DNA of 10,702 nt from assembly GCA_030593645.1 (NCBI GenBank), contig JAUVGT010000156.1, forward strand, positions 1 to 10,702. Reading direction: 5' to 3'. The notes under the pieces were generated by a model. The model did no database searches. It was not told where the DNA came from and saw only the letters and a program-made list of their open reading frames with translations. Below are positions 1 through 7,537 of this stretch, one piece after another (position 1 is the first letter of the stretch; each line of letters starts with the position of its first letter). Origin of the DNA: Deltaproteobacteria bacterium. Its GTDB lineage: Bacteria; Desulfobacterota; Desulfobacteria; Desulfobacterales; JAUVGT01. The position numbers and the translations under genes were made by a program.

Positions 1-10
1 GACAAATGAT

Positions 11-183
11 GCTTAGGGCAGGGCTCGCGCAAAAATAACTTCACATTTTAAGGGGCGAATCATCCCATTCGGCTGTGTTGCAAAAGCTCGAAATATGCTT
101 GATATTTCTGCGCTTTTGCGCCTTGCCGACTGGGCGCCTCGGCCCTTAAAATTTGTGAATTTATTTTTACGCGAACCCTAAGC
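11..183. repeat. Large imperfect palindrome (MITE/REP-like intergenic element)
   Basis: The left arm starts gcttaggg (11-18) and the right arm ends ccctaagc (176-183). Moving inward, aaaaataa-ttcaca-tttaagg blocks, cggc and gcaaaagc (80-87) pair with their complements, the last with gcttttgc (112-119). The apex is gaaatat (90-96) facing atatttc (102-108). A 6-base insert in the left arm and scattered mismatches break the pairing. No reading frame is evident, and no T-tract follows the stem, so it does not look like a classical terminator. It resembles a non-coding palindromic repeat of the kind dispersed in genomes; whether it is multicopy here cannot be seen. It ends 67 bases before the start chosen for the large kinase gene. 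Confidence 0.75.
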
Positions 184-239
184 TTCCACACCGAAATTGG
201 GTCTGAGGGGAGATTTTGAATCCGTTTATAGAAGTCAGC

Positions 240-245
240 AGGGAG
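240..245 (+). promoter_or_regulatory. Ribosome binding site deciding the TTG start at 251
   Basis: AGGGAG lies 5 bases before TTG 251. The only longer in-frame alternative, TTG 197, has no purine-rich sequence before it, and no in-frame ATG or GTG occurs before the first GAF domain. This favours 251. A second strong Shine-Dalgarno-like run (GAGGGGAG, 205-212) precedes an out-of-frame TTG at 216. Confidence 0.5.
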
Positions 246-250
246 TCAAC

Positions 251-3200
251 TTGCGTAAAAAAAAGATCAGCTCAAAAAACAAACTTCAAAATAAAACAGG
301 GCGTGTAACACAGCATATCGATGAACTGCTGCACCTGATAAAAGCAAACGGTATTGATACGGATTCAGGCGATTTTCGTGCCGATACCATACCAGATATC
401 TTACAGCCTTATACACCGGTTTTTAAATCAATTCATGAAATCAAAAGTGAATTGGAAGATTTTGCAAAAATACATGATTATTCAAATGCGATCAATCAGG
501 TGCTTTTCAGTATATCAAATGCAGTTAACACCACAAATAATCTTGATGAACTTTTTAAAACCATACACAGTATCCTGGGTAGAATCATTGATGTAACCAA
601 TTTTTATGTTGCCCTGTATGATAAAGATAAAGATCAAATCAGTTTTCCATATTATGTGGATGAAGAAGATACAGAATATACTCCAACCATAAGAAATGTA
701 AGTGATCCGGATAATCCATCAGTCACTGCCGAAGTTATTCAGACCGGAAAACCAATTCTATCTACAAAATCTGAAAGACTAAAACGCCTGAAACGTTTAA
801 ATAAAAAAGCTTATGGCACCCCGTCCGAGATATGGATGGGTACGCCATTAAAGATTAAAGGGGAAGTCATCGGAGTGATGGCGGCACAAAGCCATGCTGA
901 CCCGAATCTGTATAGTAAGAAAGATTTAGAAATATTCGCTTCGGTTTCCGACCAGACTGCCACAGCCATCGAACGTAAAAGAGCTGAAGACGCAGAAAAG
1001 GATAGCAAGGCGATCAACAAGGCACTATTCAGTATTTCAAACGCTGTCAACACCACATTCAATCTTGATGAACTTTATAAAACAATACATGGTGTTCTTG
1101 GCGAAATTATCGATATGACCAATTTTTTTATCGCCCTGTATGATGAAGAAAAAGACACCATATCTTTTTCGTTTGACACGGACAAGGTTGATAACAAGGG
1201 AGGCGTCTTAGAGAATGCGAGTAAATCCGTAAGCTTAACTGGCAAAGTAATCAAAACAGGTCAACCATTATTAATTTCAAAGAAGGAAATGATTGATCGT
1301 GCCGAAAAATATAAAATGGAAGTTGCTGGCACACCATCCGAGCTTTGGCTTGGAGTTCCCTTGAATGTAAAAGGGAAAATCATCGGGGCTATGGTGGTTC
1401 AGAGTTATTCAGATCCTGACAGGTATAATGAAAAAGACATGGAGATTTTAAATTCGGTATCCGATCAGGTCGCGATTGCCATTGAACGGAAAAGATTTGA
1501 AGATGCCCTGAAAGAAAGTGAGGCGATCAATAAGGCCCTGTTTGCCATATCAAACGCGGTTAACACCACTCCGGATCTTTACGAATTATACAAGATGATC
1601 CATACTTCTCTCAGCAAGGTCTTCGACCTGACCAATTTTCTCATCGGACTCTATAACCGAAATGATAATGCCATTTCTTTTGAATACTTCATCGATCAGT
1701 TTGACGATCTTCAGGGAAAAACAGTTACTATGTCAAAAAGTTTCATCGGTAGAGAGATTATTCTTTCAGGCAAACCGGTTTTTCTAAAGGATTCGGAACT
1801 GAAAGAAAGACATGAACAGAATCAGGCTGTCGGGACTCAGGCGAAAGTATGGATTGGTGTTCCATTGAAAGTTGATAACCAGGTGATCGGATACATGGCC
1901 ACACAAAGTTATTCAGATCCTGACCTTTTTGATCGGAGTGATCTGGAAGTATTGAGCGCGATTTCCGACCAGGTGGCCACAGCCATTGAACGGAAAAGGG
2001 CTGAAAAAGCGGAGAAAGAAAGCAAAGCGATCAACAAGGTTTTGTTTTCCATATCAAATGCAGTTAACACCACGTCCAATCTTGCTGAACTTTTTAAAAC
2101 CATACACGGCATCCTGGGCAAAATAATTGATGTGACAAATTTTTATATTGCCCTGTATGATAAAGATAAAGATAGTATCACCTTCCCATATTATATGGAT
2201 GAAATAGATAAAGATGAAACAGGCACAACCGTTAAAAATATAAGTAATCCGGATAATCCATCAGTCACTGCCGAAGTGATTCAAAGCGGATTGCCGATTC
2301 AATCTACAAAATCTGAAAGGCTGAAACGCCTGAAACGGTTGAATAAAGAAGGGTATGGCACTCCATCCGAGATATGGATGGGCACACCGCTAAAGATAAA
2401 AAGTGAAGTTATCGGTGTGATGGCGGCACAAAGCCATACTGATCCGAATCTGTATAACAAGAATGATTTAGAGATATTCAGTGCGGTTTCCGACCAGGTT
2501 GCCACAGCCATTGAACGCAAAAGAGCTGAAGACGCGGAAAAGGAAAGCAAAGCGATCAACCAGGCACTATTCAGTATGTCAAACGCTGTAAATACCACCT
2601 TTAATCTTGATGAACTATTTAAAACCATACACCATATCCTTGGTGAAATAATCGATGTGACGAATTTTTATATTGCCCTGTATGATGAGAAAAAGGATAC
2701 GATTTCTTTTCCTTTTGATACAGATAAAATTGATAACCAGATCGATATTATAGAAAACGCGAGCACATCCGCAAGCCTGACCAGTAAATTGATAAAATCC
2801 GGTAAACCATTATTAATATCAAAAGAAGAGATGATTGAACACGATAAATATTACAAGGATGTTGTAGACACCGGAAAATTGTCTGAACTCTGGCTTGGCG
2901 TACCTTTAATAGTCAAGGAGAAAATCATCGGGGCCATGGTGGCTCAGAGTTATTCAGATCCGGATCGGTACAATGAAAAAGATGTGAAAATTTTAAATTC
3001 AGTTTCCGACCAGGTGGCCATTGCGATTGAGCGAAAACGTACCGAAGAGGCACTCAAGGAGAGTGAGGAGATCAACCAGACACTGTTTAAAATCGCTAAT
3101 GCTTTGAATACCACCCGAAACCTGGATGAACTTTATGGATCGATTCATGGAATATTAAACAGGATTATAGAATTGCCTAATTTCTATATCGGTCTGTATG

Positions 3201-6200
3201 ACAAGGTTAGAGACTGTATTGATTTTCCGTATACTGCAGATGAAAAAGGACTGGAAGAAATAAGTGTGGTCGAAAATGTAAGTGATCCTGCCAATGCTTC
3301 TCTTACCGCGCTACTCATTCGAAATGGTTTGCCGGTTTTGTCCAGCAAACAAGAGCGATCTGATTACTTTAAAAGAATAAACAAAAAGCCGCTCGGCTCT
3401 TTATCTGAGATCTGGATGGGTACTCCACTAAAAGTCAGGGGTGAAATCATCGGGGCGATGGTGGCCCAAAGCCATACCGATCCTGATCTTTATGATAAAA
3501 ATGATCTTGAGATATTCAGCGCGGTTTCCGATCAGGTGGCCACGGCCATAAAGCGTAAAAGAGCTGAAGACGCTGAAAAGGAAAGCAAAATGATCAACAG
3601 GGTTTTGTTTTCCATATCAAATGCGGTCAACACCACTGATAATTTGTATGAGCTGTACAAGTCGATTCATGGATCTCTTGGAAATGTCATTGATGTCAGA
3701 AATTTTATGATCGGTATATATCATCGTAAAAAAGATATTATTTACTATCCCTACTATGTGGATCAGATGGATGATGTGTATGAAGAGATAAAAAATGTCT
3801 CCACGTCGGGTATCATCGCATGGGAGGTGATTGAACGGGAAGAACCTTTTTTTATTTCAGAACATGGGCTTGTTGAACGGGCAAGGAAACTTGGACAGAA
3901 AATTGTTGGTAAGCCTTCTAAACAGTGGCTCGGAGTCCCACTTAAGAGAAAAAACGAAGTGATGGGGATAATGGCGGTACAAAGCTACAAGGATCCAGAA
4001 CTGTACAGTCAAAAAGATGCCGATATTCTGCTATCGGTTTCCGATCAGGTGGCCACGGCCATTGAGCGGAAACGGGCGCAGGACGCGCTGCGTGAAAGTG
4101 AAAAACGATTTAAAACCCTATCCGAACAGACGGAGCAGTTCAGCCTGGCCGCGGCTTCCATGATTTCCTTAAAAGATGAACAAGCCGTTTTTAAAAGGAT
4201 CAGCAAGGCCATTGTCGAATATTCAGATTATCAAAGGGTCATTATTTCCTTTTTTAAAGATACACCTCCCTATCGGGATATCATCGGATTCGGCGGATTT
4301 ACTTCAGAAGAAATCGATGTTGTCAGGGGTGTGGATGTCCCAAAGAAGGATTTTATGGATGTATTTTCAAAAGGAGACAAATTAAGCCAATTCTCAATTT
4401 ATGTTCCTCACACCAAGAAAGAAATACTGAAATATGACGGCGTAATATTTGGTAAAGAACCCAAAATCGATTCGGAAGACACGTGGCATCACGAAGATAA
4501 CCTGTTTGTAAGAATGAATGATGAAAAAGGTGATCTGATCGGCGCGATTTCAGTAGACACACCCAAATCCGGAAAAAAACCGACCCAGGATACCATCCGG
4601 CCCCTGGAGATTTTTTCCAGCCTGATTTCACAAATTATCCTCTATAAGAAAGCCCAGGAGGAACTCAAACTGGCCAAAGCTGAAGCCGAGACCGCCAGTC
4701 AATTCAAAAGTGAGTTCCTGGCAAACATGAGCCATGAAATCCGGACACCCATGAACTCGATCATCGGTTTTGCCAACCTGGTTCTACAGACTCGATTGGA
4801 TGAAAGGCAAACGGATTTTTTAGAAAAAATACAGAATTCAGGCCACCTGCTACTCGGGTTGATCAATGATATTCTCGATTTTTCCAAGATCGAGGCAGGA
4901 AAACTGGATCTGGACCACACTCATTTTGACCTGCAGGATATTTTTGATTCCATATCCGATCTTTTTTCCAACCGCTGCGCTGAAAAGGGTATTGAATTGA
5001 TTATTTCTATTGCTGCTGATACACCGTGCAGTTTAAAGGGAGATCCTCTGCGCTTAAAACAGATCCTGACCAACCTGGTTAATAATGCCATTAAATTTAC
5101 AAACACCGGCGAGGTGGCCATCCGGGCTGAAGCTCTCAGTAAAACAGGTCAAGCAGCGAAACTGCAGTTAACCGTTGCCGACACCGGCATCGGTATTGAA
5201 CCGAAACAGATTCACAGGCTTTTTGATTCCTTTGTTCAGGCGGACGGTTCCACCACTCGAAAATTTGGGGGCACGGGTCTTGGTCTTACAATCAGTAAAC
5301 ATCTGGTCAGCTTAATGGGCGGCAGGATCTGGGCCGGGAGCGAATCGGGCTGGGGAAGCACTTTTTCCTTTACCGTTGAATTTGAGAGACATACTGAAAC
5401 CAGAAAACGATACCTTGCCCCGAAATCTCTGAAAGGAAAAAAAATTCTAATCGTTGATGACAGCATCAGGTCCAGCGAAATTCTTCTTGAGGTTTTGAAG
5501 TCATTTACGTTCGAGGCAAATACGGTGCAGTCCGGTGACGCGGCCGTTAAAGAACTGGAAAGAGCGGCAAAGAAAAATCCTTATGACCTTGTACTCATGG
5601 ATTGGAAGATGCCGGGCAAAGACGGTATTGATACCGCGAAAATGATCCGGGCAAATCGAAACATCATTTATACACCGATTATCATGATCACGGCATTTGG
5701 AAGGGAAGATGTGAGGAACCAGGCCAAACGGACAGGTATTAATGGATACTTAATGAAACCTGTCAAGCGGTCGGTCCTGTTTGACACGATGATGGATATT
5801 TTTGGGCATGAGATCGAGGAAGTATCGGGCCAGGATAATGGCGATCATAAAGATAATGATCACATGAAAGCCATTGAAGGAATGCATATCCTACTGGTGG
5901 AAGACAATGAGATCAACCAGGAAGTTGCCACTGAGACCCTTAAATCGGTTAATATCAGAGTTACCACGGCCGACAATGGAAAAGAGGCGGTTGAAGCGGT
6001 TAAGAAACATGCTTATGACGCGGTGATCATGGATGTCCAGATGCCTGTAATGGACGGTTATGAAGCAACCCGGATAATCCGTTTCGATTCTCGAAACAAA
6101 GACCTGCCGATTATTGTAATGACAGCCCATGCCATGAAAGGTGACCGTGAAAAATGTCTTGAAGCCGGTATGAATGATTATGTCAAAAAACCGATCGATA

Positions 6201-6652
6201 CCGAAGAGCTGTTTGCCGCCTTAAGCAAATGGATAAAGGGTGACAGGAACATCGCTACTGAAAATACCTCCTCAAAAACGGGAAAAGATGATTCCATACC
6301 GGATCATCTCCCGGGAATTGATCTGGGTACGGCCATGAAAAGGCTGGGTAATAATTTTGATTTATTCGGCCAGTTATTAAAAAAATTTGAAGATAAGTAT
6401 TCAGGGGTTGGCGGTGAATTAAAAGGACTTCTTGATACCGGGGATTTTGATGAGGCAAAAAAATTGTCCCATACGGTAAAGGGTGTGGCCGGGAATTTAT
6501 CCGCGATGTATCTTCAAAAATCCACAATCGAACTGGAGGCGGTCATTGAAAAAAGGAAGATCGGAGATTTTGAAAATTCAATATCAAGGTTCCAGTTTGC
6601 TTTGGACCAGGTTCTTGAATCTGTTTCAATTATCTTGAGAAAGAAAGGATAA
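251..6652 (+). CDS. Multi-GAF hybrid sensor histidine kinase (7 tandem GAFs + divergent GAF, HisKA, HATPase, REC, REC, HPt)
   Basis: Cytoplasmic phosphorelay kinase of about 2133 residues. Numbering is from TTG 251; TTG 197 would add 18 residues but lacks a ribosome binding site. A basic helical leader (1-80) precedes seven tandem GAF units (81-1285) and a diverged eighth (about 1286-1467). HisKA carries SHEIRTPM with phosphoacceptor H1495. HATPase has an intact N-box (NLVNNA, N1608-N1612), G1 DTGIGI (D1644) and G2 GGTGLGL (from G1673). Receiver 1 has DD1736-1737, D1784 and K1836; receiver 2 has E1884/D1885, D1928 and K1980. The C-terminal HPt has HTVKG (H2074). All catalytic residues are present, so a full His-Asp-His relay is expected, although no DNA-binding output is fused. 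No signal peptide or membrane segment is seen. The GAFs lack a conserved Cys, so a phytochrome-type chromophore is unlikely; the ligand is unknown. The phosphorylated partner regulator is not in the window. Confidence 0.95.
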   Translation: MRKKKISSKNKLQNKTGRVTQHIDELLHLIKANGIDTDSGDFRADTIPDILQPYTPVFKSIHEIKSELEDFAKIHDYSNAINQVLFSISNAVNTTNNLDELFKTIHSILGRIIDVTNFYVALYDKDKDQISFPYYVDEEDTEYTPTIRNVSDPDNPSVTAEVIQTGKPILSTKSERLKRLKRLNKKAYGTPSEIWMGTPLKIKGEVIGVMAAQSHADPNLYSKKDLEIFASVSDQTATAIERKRAEDAEKDSKAINKALFSISNAVNTTFNLDELYKTIHGVLGEIIDMTNFFIALYDEEKDTISFSFDTDKVDNKGGVLENASKSVSLTGKVIKTGQPLLISKKEMIDRAEKYKMEVAGTPSELWLGVPLNVKGKIIGAMVVQSYSDPDRYNEKDMEILNSVSDQVAIAIERKRFEDALKESEAINKALFAISNAVNTTPDLYELYKMIHTSLSKVFDLTNFLIGLYNRNDNAISFEYFIDQFDDLQGKTVTMSKSFIGREIILSGKPVFLKDSELKERHEQNQAVGTQAKVWIGVPLKVDNQVIGYMATQSYSDPDLFDRSDLEVLSAISDQVATAIERKRAEKAEKESKAINKVLFSISNAVNTTSNLAELFKTIHGILGKIIDVTNFYIALYDKDKDSITFPYYMDEIDKDETGTTVKNISNPDNPSVTAEVIQSGLPIQSTKSERLKRLKRLNKEGYGTPSEIWMGTPLKIKSEVIGVMAAQSHTDPNLYNKNDLEIFSAVSDQVATAIERKRAEDAEKESKAINQALFSMSNAVNTTFNLDELFKTIHHILGEIIDVTNFYIALYDEKKDTISFPFDTDKIDNQIDIIENASTSASLTSKLIKSGKPLLISKEEMIEHDKYYKDVVDTGKLSELWLGVPLIVKEKIIGAMVAQSYSDPDRYNEKDVKILNSVSDQVAIAIERKRTEEALKESEEINQTLFKIANALNTTRNLDELYGSIHGILNRIIELPNFYIGLYDKVRDCIDFPYTADEKGLEEISVVENVSDPANASLTALLIRNGLPVLSSKQERSDYFKRINKKPLGSLSEIWMGTPLKVRGEIIGAMVAQSHTDPDLYDKNDLEIFSAVSDQVATAIKRKRAEDAEKESKMINRVLFSISNAVNTTDNLYELYKSIHGSLGNVIDVRNFMIGIYHRKKDIIYYPYYVDQMDDVYEEIKNVSTSGIIAWEVIEREEPFFISEHGLVERARKLGQKIVGKPSKQWLGVPLKRKNEVMGIMAVQSYKDPELYSQKDADILLSVSDQVATAIERKRAQDALRESEKRFKTLSEQTEQFSLAAASMISLKDEQAVFKRISKAIVEYSDYQRVIISFFKDTPPYRDIIGFGGFTSEEIDVVRGVDVPKKDFMDVFSKGDKLSQFSIYVPHTKKEILKYDGVIFGKEPKIDSEDTWHHEDNLFVRMNDEKGDLIGAISVDTPKSGKKPTQDTIRPLEIFSSLISQIILYKKAQEELKLAKAEAETASQFKSEFLANMSHEIRTPMNSIIGFANLVLQTRLDERQTDFLEKIQNSGHLLLGLINDILDFSKIEAGKLDLDHTHFDLQDIFDSISDLFSNRCAEKGIELIISIAADTPCSLKGDPLRLKQILTNLVNNAIKFTNTGEVAIRAEALSKTGQAAKLQLTVADTGIGIEPKQIHRLFDSFVQADGSTTRKFGGTGLGLTISKHLVSLMGGRIWAGSESGWGSTFSFTVEFERHTETRKRYLAPKSLKGKKILIVDDSIRSSEILLEVLKSFTFEANTVQSGDAAVKELERAAKKNPYDLVLMDWKMPGKDGIDTAKMIRANRNIIYTPIIMITAFGREDVRNQAKRTGINGYLMKPVKRSVLFDTMMDIFGHEIEEVSGQDNGDHKDNDHMKAIEGMHILLVEDNEINQEVATETLKSVNIRVTTADNGKEAVEAVKKHAYDAVIMDVQMPVMDGYEATRIIRFDSRNKDLPIIVMTAHAMKGDREKCLEAGMNDYVKKPIDTEELFAALSKWIKGDRNIATENTSSKTGKDDSIPDHLPGIDLGTAMKRLGNNFDLFGQLLKKFEDKYSGVGGELKGLLDTGDFDEAKKLSHTVKGVAGNLSAMYLQKSTIELEAVIEKRKIGDFENSISRFQFALDQVLESVSIILRKKG
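491..4105 (+). repeat. Seven-unit tandem GAF array within the hybrid kinase gene
   Basis: Units begin (Ile of the INxxLF motif) at 491, 1013, 1526, 2030, 2555, 3071 and 3593, with periods of 174, 171, 168, 175, 172, 174 and 171 residues. Each opens with INxxLFxIxNAxNTT, has a core WxGxPL and QS(H/Y)xDP, and closes with SVSDQxAxAIERKR running as one helix into the next unit. Judged by their core sequences the units form three types in the order a-b-c-a-b-a-c: types a (units 1, 4, 6) share FPY and SxxERxxxxxRxNKK; types b (2, 5) share DTDKxDN and SELWLGVPL; types c (3, 7) are looser. Continuous linking helices suggest a long coiled-coil rod, as known for tandem GAF/PAS kinases. Confidence 0.9.
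2603..2722 (+). repeat. Copy 1 of an inverted ~120-bp near-identical block shared with the minus-strand kinase
   Basis: This part of GAF unit 5 matches the reverse complement of 9839-9958 in the opposite gene with about 10 mismatches over 120 bases (counted by eye). Many mismatches are at third codon positions. Similarity continues more weakly through the rest of the GAF unit. The pair forms a long-range inverted repeat about 7.2 kb apart and marks recent common origin or gene conversion between the two genes. Confidence 0.8.
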
Positions 6653-6656
6653 TAAA

Positions 6657-6713
6657 ATGAAACCTGTGCCCGGCTTTTTACTTATGACCGCGTTGTCGGC
6701 CATAGCCTCCTGA
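6657..6713 (+). pseudogene. Possible remnant of a downstream gene start (18 codons)
   Basis: Immediately after the hybrid kinase stop, AAAGGA followed by 7 bases leads to ATG 6657 and an 18-codon frame ending TGA 6711-6713. Its residues run from MKPVPG into a hydrophobic FLLMTALSAIAS tail. The Shine-Dalgarno-like sequence and spacing look like the start of a translationally coupled gene. The frame stops where the inverted-repeat patch begins, so the rest of such a gene could have been lost to rearrangement. It may equally be chance, since the AAAGGA also encodes the last residues of the kinase. Confidence 0.2.
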
Positions 6714-7053
6714 CCGCCATCTTGTCCCGTTGAATCCTCGGCGAAGTCGGAAGCTTTAGCGATGGCGTATGGAAGCGCTTCGCTTCAGCAATTCTCGGTG
6801 AACGATCATTAAATAAGCAAACGCGCTCCGTAACGTCATTCCCGTGGAAACGGGAATCCAGTAATAGCAGGCAATTCCCCTACCGCCGTTAAAGCCTTCC
6901 GAATTCGCTAAGGCTTCGCCGTGACAAGATGGCAGACAGGCTGGATAGCGCTAACGCTTCACTGCCCGGATCTCCGCTCTGCGCAGCCTGTGCCGGACTC
7001 GATCCACCGCTAACGAGGTTATGGCGGACAAGTCCGGTATCCGGAATGACGTT
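6687..7053. repeat. Mosaic of nested intergenic inverted repeats between the gene ends
   Basis: The 6653-7162 gap holds no convincing gene but is rich in dyad symmetry. Outer imperfect arms are at 6687-6710 and 7015-7038. Exact arms gccatcttgtc (6716-6726) and gacaagatggc (6923-6933) pair with each other. Terminal-style arms aacgtcattcc (6832-6842) and ggaatgacgtt (7043-7053) frame the right half. Local hairpins are TTCCCGT/ACGGGAA with a GGAA loop (6839-6856), aagcctt/aaggctt (6892-6916) and acaggctg/cagcctgt (6936-6991). The cgtcattcccg...gggaatcc motif is of a kind commonly dispersed in proteobacterial intergenic DNA. No transposase is present. Base composition is more GC-rich than the flanking genes. 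From 7054 to 7162 I see nothing beyond ordinary AT-rich spacer. Confidence 0.65.
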
Positions 7054-7162
7054 GTTTTAGATTTTACGAAAGACAAATGTCATTATCTGCTGATATTCAA
7101 GTTTATCAATGTTTTCTATGTTCACCGGGAATTGCTGCTTCGCTTCGTCTGATTTTGAATTT

Positions 7163-7525
7163 TTATATTTTTATTTCGCTTTCTGAACCAGCCACCTTGA
7201 TTTCAAACGAAACGAACAGGGACATAATCGATGCACCCATTCTTATTATATTGGATTCATTGATCAGCCAAACACAATCAATCTGACTTTTCATTTCTTT
7301 AAGTGCTTTTTGCCACCGGGTTCTGGCTTTATTGTCATATCTATCCATGTTTAAACAATTCCAGATAAGAATAATTTTTTCATCCGGTTTCGATGCAAAC
7401 GCTTTTTTCCAGTCGTCAATGGCCGCTATTGCCAACTGTTCGGTAAGGACATCTGAGAATGTGAATTTAAGGCATTCTTTTTCATTAATGACCAGCCATT
7501 CCAATTTAGGATTATTTGATTCCAT
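7163..7525 (-). CDS. Small STAS-like regulatory protein (hypothetical)
   Basis: A 120-residue soluble protein with no signal peptide or membrane segment. It starts at ATG 7525, only 12 bases after the stop of the large GAF kinase on the same strand, with a weak upstream purine run, so it is probably cotranscribed and perhaps translationally coupled. The pattern is an early strand (KECLKFTF, 17-23), a helix with DDWKKAF (37-43), a buried strand IILIWN (51-56), a helix holding ARTRWQKALKEMK (67-79), a second strand CVWLIN (84-89), then MSLFVSFEIKV (101-111). This alternating plan recalls STAS/SpoIIAA-like folds. The phosphorylatable serine motif typical of anti-anti-sigma factors is not recognisable, so it may bind a partner without being phosphorylated. 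The family call is by fold pattern only. The reading frame is secure because it is intact, well spaced and of bacterial composition. Confidence 0.7.
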   Translation of the reverse strand: MESNNPKLEWLVINEKECLKFTFSDVLTEQLAIAAIDDWKKAFASKPDEKIILIWNCLNMDRYDNKARTRWQKALKEMKSQIDCVWLINESNIIRMGASIMSLFVSFEIKVAGSESEIKI

Positions 7526-7537
7526 GGTTTACCGTTC

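Noticed and set aside
811..2628. Three similar antisense open frames at 811-1062, 1909-2121 and 2299-2628, with related sequences
   Set aside because: They resemble each other only because they lie opposite the repeated GAF-linker segments; they have no independent coding evidence.
491..4105. GAF domains as phytochrome-like bilin-binding modules
   Set aside because: No conserved Cys or PHY domain is seen across the units.
4176..6527. Several short open frames on both strands inside the kinase, receiver and HPt region
   Set aside because: All overlap a frame with unmistakable catalytic motifs and show no recognisable protein features.
6681..6710. Minus-strand GGAGG plus ATG near 6702 reading into the kinase gene end
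   Set aside because: The spacing to the ATG is too short, and the sequence is part of the inverted-repeat patch and antisense to the kinase.
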